From assembly GCF_000332035.1 (NCBI RefSeq), contig NZ_ALVY01000218.1, forward strand, positions 1-61,074: DNA of 61,074 nucleotides, read 5' to 3'. Positions within the stretch are counted from its first letter, which is position 1; every line of letters begins with the position of its first letter. Made by a program: the position numbers and the translations under genes. Positions 25,192-34,236 of this stretch are shown in pieces. The notes below the pieces were generated by a model, which saw only the letters and a list, made by a program, of their open reading frames with translations, was not told the origin of the DNA and searched no databases. Origin of the DNA: Gloeocapsa sp. PCC 73106. Lineage in GTDB: Bacteria; Cyanobacteriota; Cyanobacteriia; Cyanobacteriales; Gloeocapsaceae.

Positions 25192-25504
25192 CCAAATCAT
25201 CCAAAACCTTCCCGAGGAACGTCAGAGAAATATAGATACACGGGCATCTGAGCTTATTGCTGAACACATGACTCTTCGAGATATAAGAAAGGCACGGGAA
25301 CTAACTCAAGAAAGCATGGCAGAACTTTTAGAAATTGGTCAAGACAGTGTTTCAAGACTAGAAAAACGCACAGATCTTCTTCTTTCTACACTGCGTAGCC
25401 ATATTAAGGCTATGGGGGGTGAACTTGAGTTAACTGTCAAATTTCCAGATAGACCGACCGTTATATTAACTGGACTATACGAACTGGATGAGGATTCAAA
25501 TTAA
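25175..25504 (+). CDS. HigA-like XRE-family antitoxin
   Basis: The 109-residue protein carries a helix-turn-helix of the XRE class (LRDIRKARELTQESMAELLE, then IGQDSVSRLEKRTDLLLSTL) preceded by a 45-residue acidic helical arm. The C-terminal part (MGGELELTVKFPDRP) matches cyanobacterial antitoxins paired with Gp49 toxins. It overlaps the toxin gene by 17 bases and should both bind the toxin and repress the operon. The following 233 bases hold only a dispersed repeat at 25609-25649. Confidence 0.85.
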   Translation: MAKKLDQIIQNLPEERQRNIDTRASELIAEHMTLRDIRKARELTQESMAELLEIGQDSVSRLEKRTDLLLSTLRSHIKAMGGELELTVKFPDRPTVILTGLYELDEDSN

Positions 25505-25608
25505 AAGTAAAAAACAAGTAATTTCCTAATTATATCATGTCCGCTTAATTAGTTGCCATAAAGTTGTGAGTCACATTTTGATCTAAACCTTTACCCTTTC
25601 CCCTTTCC

Positions 25609-25649
25609 CCCTACTCACCTTTATGTATAAGTATTTACCCGGACTTGAT
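25609..25649 (+). repeat. 41-bp dispersed repeat, copy A
   Basis: This segment is identical over 41 bases to 43057-43097 in the same orientation. Both copies are preceded by a pyrimidine-rich tract of ctttcccc units, so weaker similarity extends about 30 bases further. It lies in the gap between the antitoxin and acnB ends. No ORF or terminal inverted repeat is seen in the copy itself. Confidence 0.75.
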
Positions 25650-25737
25650 ATGAGTTGGTCTAGAATTTTTTGATAGCGATCGCATAATATGAAACCTACA
25701 CTGATACATTGCGATATACAGTGTAGGATCGTGTAAG

Positions 25738-28320
25738 TTAATTGAGAGAAACAGTGGCGTACACATCTGGAAGAATTATGCGCCCCTCGTCTTCAAAACC
25801 AGTAATTTGGTCGAAGTTGAGATAGCGATATAAATCACCCGCAAAAGGATCAATCTTAGATTTCATGATGTCGAGATATTCTGTCAAGGTGGGAATACGT
25901 CCGAGTAAAGCACAGATGGCGGCTAATTCTGCTGAACCCAGATAAACCCTCGCGCCTTTACCCATGCGGTTATTGAAGTTACGGGTAGAAGTAGAAAAGA
26001 CCGTAGCTCCATCCTCGACGCGAGCTTGGTTACCCATACACAGGGAACAACCAGGCATTTCGGTGCGAGCTCCAGAAGCGGCGAAAATACCGTAAATACC
26101 TTCTTCCCTCAGTTGCTTTTCGTCCATGCGGGTAGGAGGGCAAATCCAGAGACGAACCTGAGTAGTACCCAAACCCTCGAGAACTTTTGCAGCGGCTCGA
26201 TAATGACCGATATTAGTCATACAAGAACCAATGAACACCTCATCGATGCGATCGCCTGCGCATTCGGACATAAGTTTAACGTTATCGGGGTCATTGGGTG
26301 CAGCAACTATAGGCTCAGTAATCTGATTCAAGTCTACCTCAATTACGTCGGCGTATTCCGCATCGGGGTCAGCAGACATCAGGGTAGGGTTAGCTAACCA
26401 CTGTTCCATCTTGGCTACGCGTCGCAGAATCGTGCGGGGGTCTTGATAACCCCGAGCCACCATATTCTTCATTAAAGCTATGTTAGAGCGCAGATATTCA
26501 GCAACGGTTTCTACCCCCAATTTTATCGTACAACCCGCGCAGGAGCGTTCTGCGGTAGCGTCGGTCAATTCAAAAGCCTGTTCTACCTTAAGATCGGGTA
26601 GTCCTTCCATTTCCAGAATGCGCCCAGAAAAGACGTTAACTTTATTTTCCTTAGCGACGGTTAATTTGCCCTGTTGCATAGCCACGTAGGGAATAGCATT
26701 AACCACATCTCTGAGGGTTACCCCCGGTTGTAATGTCCCTGTGAAGCGCACCTTGACCGATTCGGGCATATCCAAGGGCATCACACCTAGAGCTCCAGCA
26801 AAGGCTACTAACCCCGAGCCCGCGGGAAAAGATATCCCCAGAGGGAAACGCGTATGAGAGTCTCCCCCCGTACCTACAGTGTCGGGTAAAAGCATACGGT
26901 TGAGCCAAGAGTGAATGATACCATCACCAGGGCGCAGGGCGACGCCACCACGATGGGAGAAGAAATCGGGTAATTCTTTGTGAGTAACGATATCCACGGG
27001 TTTGGGATAAGCTGCGGTATGACAGAAACTTTGGAGTACTAAATCGGCGCTAAAACCAAGACAGGCTAATTCTTTAAGTTCGTCTCGGGTCATGGGACCT
27101 GTAGTGTCTTGAGAGCCTACAGTAGTCATCGCGGGTTCACAGGATGTTCCTGGGCGCACACCAGGTAAACCACAGGCTTTACCCACCATTTTCTGGGCTA
27201 AAGTATAGCCTTTACCCGTATCGACGGGTGGGATGGGGCGAATAAATAGAGTGCTAGGGGTTAAACCTAAGGCTTCACGGGTTTTATCCGTGAGGGTGCG
27301 TCCAATCAGCAGAGGAATACGTCCACCGGCGCGTACCTCGTCTAAAATCGTCTCTGGTTTGAGCTTAAACGTACTGATTACTTTGCCCGTTTCATCACAA
27401 ATTTCACCGCGGTAGGGATATAGGGTAATTACCATTCCCGTTTCTAGTTGAGTGACGTCACACTCGATGGGGAGGGCGCCAGAATCTTCGGCGGTGTTGA
27501 AGAAGATAGGAGCGATGTTACCCCCAAGGATATAGCCTGCGGATCGCTTATTGGGAATGTAGGGAATATCATTGCCGATGTGCCAGAGTAGAGAGTTAAT
27601 CGCCGATTTACGAGAAGATCCCGTACCTACTACATCCCCCACGTAGACGACAGGATGACCTTTGGTTTTGAGTTGAGCGATGGTGGTTAAGCCTTCTGGC
27701 ATACGGGTTTCCAGCATCGACAGGGCGTGTAGGGGAATATCGGGACGCGTGGTAGCGTGGACTGCGGGGGAGAGATCGTCAGTGTTAGTTTCTCCAGGTA
27801 CTTTAAAAACGGTCAGGGTGATCTTTTCGGCTACTTTGGGGCGAGAGATGAACCAACCCCCATTACTCCAGGCGTCTAATACTTGCTTGGCGTAGGGATT
27901 GACTTCTGAGAGGGTGAGAATATCGTGGAAGGCGTCGAAGACGAGAATCGTTTTACTGAGGGCGTTGGCTGCGCCCTGGGCGATCGCTATTTCATCGGAC
28001 TTGAGGAATTGTACCAGAGACTGGACGTTATAACCTCCTACCATTGTTCCCAACAGGTTGATCGCTCCTTGGGGAGAAATCAGAGGACAGGTAATTTCTC
28101 CTTTAACGATCGCGGTTAGAAAGCCTGCTTTAACGTAGGCGGCTTCGTCTACCCCTGGAGGAATGCGATCGCGCAGTAAGCTCATTAGTTCTGCACCTGC
28201 CGATTCTGGTGGGTTTTGCAGTAGTTCGCACAACTGAGAGGTTTGGCTAGCGTTGAGGGGTAGAGGTGGTATTCCCAGAGCTTCCCGTTCACGAGCTTGT
28301 TCGTAGTAGTTTTGGAGCAT
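25738..28320 (-). CDS. acnB: Aconitate hydratase B (bifunctional with 2-methylisocitrate dehydratase)
   Basis: The 860-residue protein is full-length AcnB, interconverting citrate and isocitrate with a 4Fe-4S cluster. The N-terminal HEAT-like helical domain (about 1-160) is followed by the swivelling domain 4 (about 165-390), the AcnB order. The cluster region includes FIGSCMTNIGHYRAAAKVL and MPGCSLCMGNQARVEDGATV; TTGPMTRDELKELACLGFSA is also diagnostic. It feeds 2-oxoglutarate for nitrogen assimilation in cyanobacteria. It is downstream of the RND gene by 231 bases on the same strand and probably has its own promoter, though some distance motif is not identified. Confidence 0.95.
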   Translation of the reverse strand: MLQNYYEQAREREALGIPPLPLNASQTSQLCELLQNPPESAGAELMSLLRDRIPPGVDEAAYVKAGFLTAIVKGEITCPLISPQGAINLLGTMVGGYNVQSLVQFLKSDEIAIAQGAANALSKTILVFDAFHDILTLSEVNPYAKQVLDAWSNGGWFISRPKVAEKITLTVFKVPGETNTDDLSPAVHATTRPDIPLHALSMLETRMPEGLTTIAQLKTKGHPVVYVGDVVGTGSSRKSAINSLLWHIGNDIPYIPNKRSAGYILGGNIAPIFFNTAEDSGALPIECDVTQLETGMVITLYPYRGEICDETGKVISTFKLKPETILDEVRAGGRIPLLIGRTLTDKTREALGLTPSTLFIRPIPPVDTGKGYTLAQKMVGKACGLPGVRPGTSCEPAMTTVGSQDTTGPMTRDELKELACLGFSADLVLQSFCHTAAYPKPVDIVTHKELPDFFSHRGGVALRPGDGIIHSWLNRMLLPDTVGTGGDSHTRFPLGISFPAGSGLVAFAGALGVMPLDMPESVKVRFTGTLQPGVTLRDVVNAIPYVAMQQGKLTVAKENKVNVFSGRILEMEGLPDLKVEQAFELTDATAERSCAGCTIKLGVETVAEYLRSNIALMKNMVARGYQDPRTILRRVAKMEQWLANPTLMSADPDAEYADVIEVDLNQITEPIVAAPNDPDNVKLMSECAGDRIDEVFIGSCMTNIGHYRAAAKVLEGLGTTQVRLWICPPTRMDEKQLREEGIYGIFAASGARTEMPGCSLCMGNQARVEDGATVFSTSTRNFNNRMGKGARVYLGSAELAAICALLGRIPTLTEYLDIMKSKIDPFAGDLYRYLNFDQITGFEDEGRIILPDVYATVSLN

Positions 28321-28388
28321 ATTTGTTCTTGGACCTTTATTCTTTCTTTATTTTTACCCGAACCCTCTGCCTCTATCGCTACTTCAAG

Positions 28389-31300
28389 TTAAGATTTGCT
28401 GACTTGCACTTCTTCAGCGACTGGTTTAGATGGTTTTCCTCCCCCTTTAAGAAATTGCTCCTCAAAGGTTTTAATCACAATATACAGATTAGGTACAACC
28501 AGTAAGCTCAAAACCGTCGCTACTAACAGACCTCCGAATACGGCTGTCCCCAAAGACCAACGACTGACTGCACCCGCACCGCCTGCGATCAGCAAGGGGA
28601 GGAAGCCGAAAATAGCCGAAACTGCGGTCATTAAGATGGGACGTAGACGTTGTTCCGCGGCGTAGATAGCGGCTTTAGTAATGCTCATCCCCAATGTCCG
28701 CGCTTGGTTAGCGAATTCTACGATCAAGATCGCGTTTTTAGCCGCCATCCCAATCAACATTACTAAACCAACCTGACAGTAGATATTATTATTCAACAGT
28801 GGCCAAATACCCGCTCCTGGATTGAGAGGAGAAGACTGAACTAGGGCAGCCCGGAACCAAATACCGCCCAATGCGCCCAGAATCGCCAGAGGTACGGTCA
28901 ACATAATAATCAATGGGTCAATGTAACTTTCGTACTGAGCTGACAGTACCAGAAATGCCACGATAAAACCCAAACCAAAAACGATAGGAGCAGCTCCGGC
29001 TGAGGCTATTTCATCCGCTGCGGTGTTGGTCCATTCGTAATCAAACCCAGGCTGTAAAGTAGCTTCGGTTATTTCTCGCATGATTTGAATTATCTGTCCT
29101 GAACTATAACCTGGAGCGGGATTTACCAAAACCTTGATCGCCGGGTAGACGTTGTAGTTGGTAATAATCGGGGGGTAGGTTGTTTGGTTTACCTTCACCA
29201 TTTCACTCATCTGTACCAGTTCGCCATTTTGAGAGCGTACGTAGAGGTTACCGATATCGGCGGGATTAGAACGGAATTGCACGTCTGCTTGGGCAAAAAC
29301 GCGGTAAAGGCGTCCATCTAGAACGAATTGATTGACGAAACTCGCCCCTAAATAAGTTTGCAGGGTACTCAACACATCGCTAATTAAAACATTTTTCGCT
29401 TTCGCTTTAGCTCTGTCTATATCTGCTTCTAAGATGGGACTATCGAAGGTAAAGGTGGTTAGAGCGGCTCCAATTTCTGGGCGTGCATTAGCTGCTGCGA
29501 TCACGTTCCGCGCGTTATTAATTAATGCTTCTGTGCCTAGCAATTGCCTGTCTTGTATGAATAATTCTAAACCACTGAAGTTACTCAAACCGTCCACCGG
29601 TGGTGCATTAGCTGCAAATACTCTGGCTCCGGTTATGTTTTGATTGAGGCGTCGGTTGAGAGATGCGATTACCCCAAAGGCTGAGTTTTCAGCTCCTGAT
29701 CTTTCCTCCCAGGGTTTGAGCTTGACAAAGAATAGACCCTTGTTACTACTTTGTCCTTCAAAGGAAAACCCCGCTAAGCCCATGGCGTGCTCTACCTGAG
29801 GGAAAGTCATGACTTCTTTCATGATTTCCTTGTTGATTTCATTGTTGTGGGTTAGGGATACACCTGGGGGAGCTTCATTAATTAGGAAAAAATAACCCTG
29901 ATCTTCTTCGGGGATAAATCCCTGAGGTAGAGTTTGATACATCCAACCTGTTAGGACCAATCCTCCAATGAATAAAGCCATCACTAGAATTTTAATCTTA
30001 GTGAACATTTCAATCAAACGTCGATATTGGTCTTTGACTACCCCAAAACCCCGGTTAAATAGACCAAAAAACCACCCCAAAGGTCCCTTAGTTGGTGTAG
30101 CCCGCTTCAATATGATCGCTGACATACTTGGGGAAAAGGTCAAAGCGTTAAAGGTAGATACAATCATTGCAAAAGCGATAGTCAGGGCGAACTGTCGGTA
30201 AACAATCCCTGTAGTTCCTGGAAAGAACGACACTGGGATAAATACCGCTAACAGTACTAAAGTGGTGGAGATTACCGCCCCAAATAGTTCCTGCATCGCG
30301 TCGATGGATGCTTGCATAGGACGCATTCCCTGTTCCATTTTAGTGGCTACCGCTTCTACGATAACGATACCATCGTCTACGACCAAACCCGAGGCTAATA
30401 CGCAGGCAAAAAGGGTTAACTGGTTGAGGGTAAAATCAAAGGCTTTCAGAGCAATCATTGCTCCAATGAGGGATATGGGAATAGCGATCGCCGGAATTAC
30501 TGTAGAGCGCCAATCTTGTAGAAATACGAAGATGACTATTACTACTAGCGCGATCGCCTGTATCAAGGTTATTATCAAATCTCTTAAGGATGCCTCAATA
30601 AACTCGGTACTGTCTAGTACGTTAGCTACTTTCATCCCCGGGGGAAAGGTTTTGCCCAGTTCTGCTAATTTATCTTTAACCCCATTTGCTGTTTCTACAG
30701 CGTTAGAGCCAGGAAGTTGGTACACGAGTAAACCTACCGCTGGTATATCTCCATCCAAAATCGTCAGTGTTGCATAGTTTTCCAGTCCTAATTCTGCTCT
30801 TCCTATATCTTTGATCTTAATTAGCGTCCCGTCTGCTCCAACTTGCACTACTATATCTTCGGCTTCCGTTTCGTTGGTAAAGCGTCCTGCTACCCTCAGG
30901 GGAATTTCGAACAACTGCTCAGTATCTGTAGGTGGTCTGCCTACACCCCCTGCTCCTACTTCGATGTTTTGTTCACTAATCGCGTTGGTTACATCTGTGG
31001 CGGTTAACCCCCTAGCTGCTAATTTGTTCGGATCTAGCCAAATACGCATGGAATAGTTGGCCGCTCCAAAAGCGCTCAGACTTCCTACTCCCTCAATCCT
31101 ACCTAGTTCGTTCCAAATGTAGCGATCTACGTAGTTAAATAGAAACCTAGTATCATATATATATTCTCCTTGTTCATTTTTATCAGAGTAAAAAGCGTAA
31201 ACTAGAGTTACGCTAGGAGATTGGGTCTCCGTCGTCACCCCTGTTTGATTTACTACTGCTGGTAGGTCTGATTGGGCTTGACCTACTCTGTTTTGTACTA

Positions 31301-31628
31301 ATACTTGGGCGATGTTACGGTCAACTTCTGTGGGAAAACTGACGTTAATCGTGGCGTTACCGTTGTTATCTGTATAAGAGTTAATCCATCTAATATTTTC
31401 TGTACCGTTGATTTGTCTCTCTAAAACATTAGTGACGTTATCTATCGCTGTTTTAGCATCAGCCCCTACATAGTTGGCGCTGACCCTGACTTGTTTGGGA
31501 GCGATTTCTGGTAGCTTATCTAAAGGCAACAGTGCTATACAAATGGCCCCAATTAACACAATCAAAACACTACATACAGTAGTTAAAACTGGACGTTTGA
31601 TAAAAGCAGTTGATAGGGACAGCAGCAT
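28389..31628 (-). CDS. RND efflux pump inner-membrane subunit (HAE1/AcrB type)
   Basis: The 1079-residue protein has the RND plan: twelve membrane segments in two halves, each with a large periplasmic loop. The proton relay is visible as ASGLVVDDGIVIVEAV (two aspartates in TM4) and IGMAAKNAILIVEFANQAR (lysine in TM10). FIPEEDQGYFF starts the second periplasmic loop. HAE1 members export drugs, dyes or lipophilic compounds. No membrane-fusion partner or TolC gene is adjacent, so it must work with subunits encoded elsewhere. Neighbouring genes on the strand are DUF2358 upstream and acnB downstream. Confidence 0.95.
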   Translation of the reverse strand: MLLSLSTAFIKRPVLTTVCSVLIVLIGAICIALLPLDKLPEIAPKQVRVSANYVGADAKTAIDNVTNVLERQINGTENIRWINSYTDNNGNATINVSFPTEVDRNIAQVLVQNRVGQAQSDLPAVVNQTGVTTETQSPSVTLVYAFYSDKNEQGEYIYDTRFLFNYVDRYIWNELGRIEGVGSLSAFGAANYSMRIWLDPNKLAARGLTATDVTNAISEQNIEVGAGGVGRPPTDTEQLFEIPLRVAGRFTNETEAEDIVVQVGADGTLIKIKDIGRAELGLENYATLTILDGDIPAVGLLVYQLPGSNAVETANGVKDKLAELGKTFPPGMKVANVLDSTEFIEASLRDLIITLIQAIALVVIVIFVFLQDWRSTVIPAIAIPISLIGAMIALKAFDFTLNQLTLFACVLASGLVVDDGIVIVEAVATKMEQGMRPMQASIDAMQELFGAVISTTLVLLAVFIPVSFFPGTTGIVYRQFALTIAFAMIVSTFNALTFSPSMSAIILKRATPTKGPLGWFFGLFNRGFGVVKDQYRRLIEMFTKIKILVMALFIGGLVLTGWMYQTLPQGFIPEEDQGYFFLINEAPPGVSLTHNNEINKEIMKEVMTFPQVEHAMGLAGFSFEGQSSNKGLFFVKLKPWEERSGAENSAFGVIASLNRRLNQNITGARVFAANAPPVDGLSNFSGLELFIQDRQLLGTEALINNARNVIAAANARPEIGAALTTFTFDSPILEADIDRAKAKAKNVLISDVLSTLQTYLGASFVNQFVLDGRLYRVFAQADVQFRSNPADIGNLYVRSQNGELVQMSEMVKVNQTTYPPIITNYNVYPAIKVLVNPAPGYSSGQIIQIMREITEATLQPGFDYEWTNTAADEIASAGAAPIVFGLGFIVAFLVLSAQYESYIDPLIIMLTVPLAILGALGGIWFRAALVQSSPLNPGAGIWPLLNNNIYCQVGLVMLIGMAAKNAILIVEFANQARTLGMSITKAAIYAAEQRLRPILMTAVSAIFGFLPLLIAGGAGAVSRWSLGTAVFGGLLVATVLSLLVVPNLYIVIKTFEEQFLKGGGKPSKPVAEEVQVSKS

Positions 31629-31713
31629 AGGCTTTTACACCGTTAATAGTTCTTAAAGTTTAATTTTCTTTGGCCAAAAACGCTAATCGTTAACTACTCA
31701 GCTTAACAAAAGA

Positions 31714-32100
31714 TTATGAAATTGACTTAACCAAGTGTTGGCGTAACACATTCCAGCGAGAGCAATACCAGTAGTCGATGTGGGAGATAATCTTATCTTC
31801 AGCGTTGAGTAGTAGTTCGCTTCTCCCTGAGATAGAGACACGAGGTCGCCAGGGTAAAGGACTCGTCCAGGATAGAGTCCACTCTGTATCAATGCGTTGT
31901 TCTTGACGCTCCATCTTGTGTAAGTCGAGTTGAATATTTTTAAACCACTTGGAGATAAAACCAATCATGGCTTGATAACGTTCAATTCCTGAAAATTGGG
32001 TCAATGGATCCTTAAAATAAACTTTCTGGTCATAAAGCTCATAACTTTGATCTGCGGGGAATTTCTGATAGTCTTGTTTAAGAATTTGCATCATGTCCAT
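31714..32100 (-). CDS. DUF2358 family protein
   Basis: From ATG 32100 the product is 128 residues, starting MDMMQILKQDYQKFPADQSY. Its core (YELYDQKVYFKDPLTQFSGI, later WRPRVSISGRSELLLN and IDYWYCSRWNVLRQH) matches DUF2358, a SnoaL/NTF2-like fold shared by cyanobacteria and plants. Function is unknown. A TTG at 32130 would extend it over the start of the divergent esterase and is not preferred. Only 23 bases separate the two divergent starts. Confidence 0.75.
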   Translation of the reverse strand: MDMMQILKQDYQKFPADQSYELYDQKVYFKDPLTQFSGIERYQAMIGFISKWFKNIQLDLHKMERQEQRIDTEWTLSWTSPLPWRPRVSISGRSELLLNAEDKIISHIDYWYCSRWNVLRQHLVKSIS

Positions 32101-32107
32101 AATTATT

Positions 32108-32113
32108 GAGGAG
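32108..32113 (+). promoter_or_regulatory. Shine-Dalgarno GAGGAG deciding a TTG start
   Basis: GAGGAG ends 10 bases before the TTG at 32124 and there is no ATG in frame near it. The encoded MSINYLDFPPSSGDSPTGLL leads straight into the hydrolase fold, so TTG is the likely initiator. Confidence 0.5.
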
Positions 32114-32123
32114 ATAATAACAA

Positions 32124-32735
32124 TTGTCAATTAATTATCTAGATTTCCCACCCAGTAGTGGTGATTCTCCCACAGGTCTGTTGATTTTACTCCACGGTTG
32201 GGGGGCTAACTCTCAAGATTTGGCGGGTCTAACTACCATGCTCAATTTACCTCATTACCAGATCCTCTGTCCAGATGCTCCCTTTGCTCATCCTCAAGTC
32301 CCCGGGGGAAAAGCTTGGTATGCTTTAGATCGCGAAGATTACCAGGGGTTAAATACGAGTCGCGTTCTGCTCTCTGATTGGATACAATCTCTAGAAGCTA
32401 GCACCAATGTACCTCTACATCAAACGATTTTGGCTGGTTTCTCCCAAGGTGGCGCTATGACTCTGGATGTGGGCTTGAGTCTACCCCTGGGAGGGTTATG
32501 CGTCTTGAGTGGCTATTTACACGCTCCGCCTAATTTACACGATTCCCATCCTCCTGTACTGATGATCCACGGCCAACAAGATCAAGTAGTACCTATTGAA
32601 GCTGCTAAAACCGCTCGAGATGAGTTGAATCGATTGGGTGTATATTTAGAGTATCATGAGTTAAATATGGGTCACGAAATCACAAGTCAAGCTATAGTTT
32701 TAATACAGGGTTTTATAGACAGCAGGAGGGGGTAA
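32124..32735 (+). CDS. Alpha/beta hydrolase, carboxylesterase/phospholipase family
   Basis: The 203-residue protein is a compact serine hydrolase like YpfH and bacterial carboxylesterases. The oxyanion region is LLILLHGWGANSQDL, the nucleophile serine is in LAGFSQGGAMT (about residue 111), the aspartate in IHGQQDQVVP and the histidine in NMGHEI. It has no signal peptide. It starts at TTG 32124, supported by GAGGAG. Its stop overlaps the next start by one base (TAATG), so it is coupled to DUF2555 and then coaBC. Substrate is not readable; short acyl esters are the family precedent. Confidence 0.85.
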   Translation: MSINYLDFPPSSGDSPTGLLILLHGWGANSQDLAGLTTMLNLPHYQILCPDAPFAHPQVPGGKAWYALDREDYQGLNTSRVLLSDWIQSLEASTNVPLHQTILAGFSQGGAMTLDVGLSLPLGGLCVLSGYLHAPPNLHDSHPPVLMIHGQQDQVVPIEAAKTARDELNRLGVYLEYHELNMGHEITSQAIVLIQGFIDSRRG

Positions 32736-32947
32736 TGATTACCAAAAATTTTACTAAGGAGCAAATAGCCCAAGTTAACGCTCAAGACGTGGCAGATTTG
32801 GCTAAGCGTTTGGAAAGAGATGAGTATAATAACCCATTTGAAGCTTTGGAAGATTGGCATCTACTCAGAGCGATCGCCTTCCAGCGCGAAGACCTAGCAG
32901 AGCCCTATCTCCATCTTCTCGACGTGGAAGCTTACGACGAGTCTTAA
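32735..32947 (+). CDS. DUF2555 family protein
   Basis: A 70-residue acidic protein matching cyanobacterial DUF2555, with DVADLAKRLERDEYNNPFEA followed by LEDWHLLRAIAFQREDL. Function is unknown. It overlaps the esterase stop by one base and ends 3 bases before coaBC, so the three genes form one operon. Confidence 0.8.
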   Translation: MITKNFTKEQIAQVNAQDVADLAKRLERDEYNNPFEALEDWHLLRAIAFQREDLAEPYLHLLDVEAYDES

Positions 32948-32950
32948 AGG

Positions 32951-34156
32951 ATGCTTATTCAGAAAAAAATCTTGATAGGTATTGGGGGGGGTATCGCCGC
33001 TTATAAAGTCTGTGAGGTGATTTCTACTCTCTTTCAACAGGGTGCACAGGTTCGGGTAATTCTCACCCAAGGAGCGCAACAATTTATTACTCCCCTGACG
33101 ATATCTACCCTGAGTCGTCACCAAGCTTATACTGACCAAGATTTTTGGCAACCAGTTCATACTCGTCCTCTGCATATTGAGTTGGGAGAATGGGGGGATT
33201 TATTAGTAATAGCTCCCCTGACGGCTAATACTTTGGGCAAGTTGAGTCACGGTTTGGCTGATAATTTACTCACCAATACCGTCTTGGCTTCTCTGTGTCC
33301 AATCTTACTCGCTCCGGCGATGAATACGGAGATGTGGGAACAACAGACGGTACAGCAAAACTGGCAACAACTCCAAACCAACCCCCGTTACCATAGTATA
33401 GGACCAGAAGCGGGTTTGTTAGCATGCGATCGCCGTGGTACTGGGCGCATGGCTGAACCTGAACAAATCATCCCCAGCATTCAATCTCTACTATATACTC
33501 AGGGTAAACGCGATTTAAGGGGTAAATCTATTCTAATCTCCGCCGGTGGCACTAGAGAACATCTCGATCCGGTGCGTTTTATTGGGAATCCCTCTAGCGG
33601 GAAAATGGGTATAGCGATCGCTCAAGCGGCTTATACTCGTGGTGCAACTGTAACTTTAGTCCACGCTCCCATCTCTTCTGAACTCCTCTCTGCTTTACCC
33701 CCCGTTACTCGGATTCCGGTAGTTAGCGCTCAAGAAATGCACGCTTATCTCCTGGAGGCTTTTCCTCAGCATCAGTGGTTGATTATGTCCGCTGCAGTAG
33801 GAGACGTTCAACCCGCTACTTACTCCCATCAGAAGCTTTCTAAAAAATCTTTAGGCGATCGCTTAGATTTAAAACCAGTACCAGATATTCTTACGGATTT
33901 AGCTTCTCGCAAACAGCCGGGGCAGCTTTTAATTGGTTTCGCCGCTCAAACGGGGGACATAATTCAACCCGCTTTAGAAAAACTACAACGGAAGCAACTA
34001 GATGTCATCGTCGCTAACCCAGTAGATAAAGTTGATGCAGGTTTTAATAGCGACAGGAACCAAGGAATATTTTTAGATTCTCAAGGGCGAAAAAAAACTA
34101 TTAATCTTTGTACTAAATTAGAGCTAGCTCATCAGCTTTTAGATTTCATTTCTTAA
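32951..34156 (+). CDS. coaBC: Bifunctional CoaBC (phosphopantothenoylcysteine synthetase/decarboxylase)
   Basis: The 401-residue protein carries two coenzyme A steps. The N-terminal flavoprotein CoaC (1-180) has GIGGGIAAYKVCEV, the histidine region RPLHIELGEW and LAPAMNTEMWEQQTVQQNW, and decarboxylates phosphopantothenoylcysteine. The C-terminal CoaB (190-401) has ILISAGGTREHLDPVRFIGN, SSGKMG and KKSLGDRLDLKPVPDIL, and joins phosphopantothenate to cysteine using CTP. Length and order are standard. It is the last gene of the esterase-DUF2555 operon. Confidence 0.95.
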   Translation: MLIQKKILIGIGGGIAAYKVCEVISTLFQQGAQVRVILTQGAQQFITPLTISTLSRHQAYTDQDFWQPVHTRPLHIELGEWGDLLVIAPLTANTLGKLSHGLADNLLTNTVLASLCPILLAPAMNTEMWEQQTVQQNWQQLQTNPRYHSIGPEAGLLACDRRGTGRMAEPEQIIPSIQSLLYTQGKRDLRGKSILISAGGTREHLDPVRFIGNPSSGKMGIAIAQAAYTRGATVTLVHAPISSELLSALPPVTRIPVVSAQEMHAYLLEAFPQHQWLIMSAAVGDVQPATYSHQKLSKKSLGDRLDLKPVPDILTDLASRKQPGQLLIGFAAQTGDIIQPALEKLQRKQLDVIVANPVDKVDAGFNSDRNQGIFLDSQGRKKTINLCTKLELAHQLLDFIS

Positions 34157-34236
34157 ACTCTTAATAATCAATTCTTAATTTAAGTTCGGTAGGATTAAAA
34201 CTGGTTGAAATACTAGATAAAAATACTTACTTTACT

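Noticed and set aside
30262-30777. A 171-codon ORF antisense to the RND pump
   Set aside because: It shadows conserved RND membrane segments and has no family signal.
34157-34236. A Pho box before the nucleotidase gene
   Set aside because: Two CTTAA motifs are present but 14 bases apart, not in the 11-bp phase expected.
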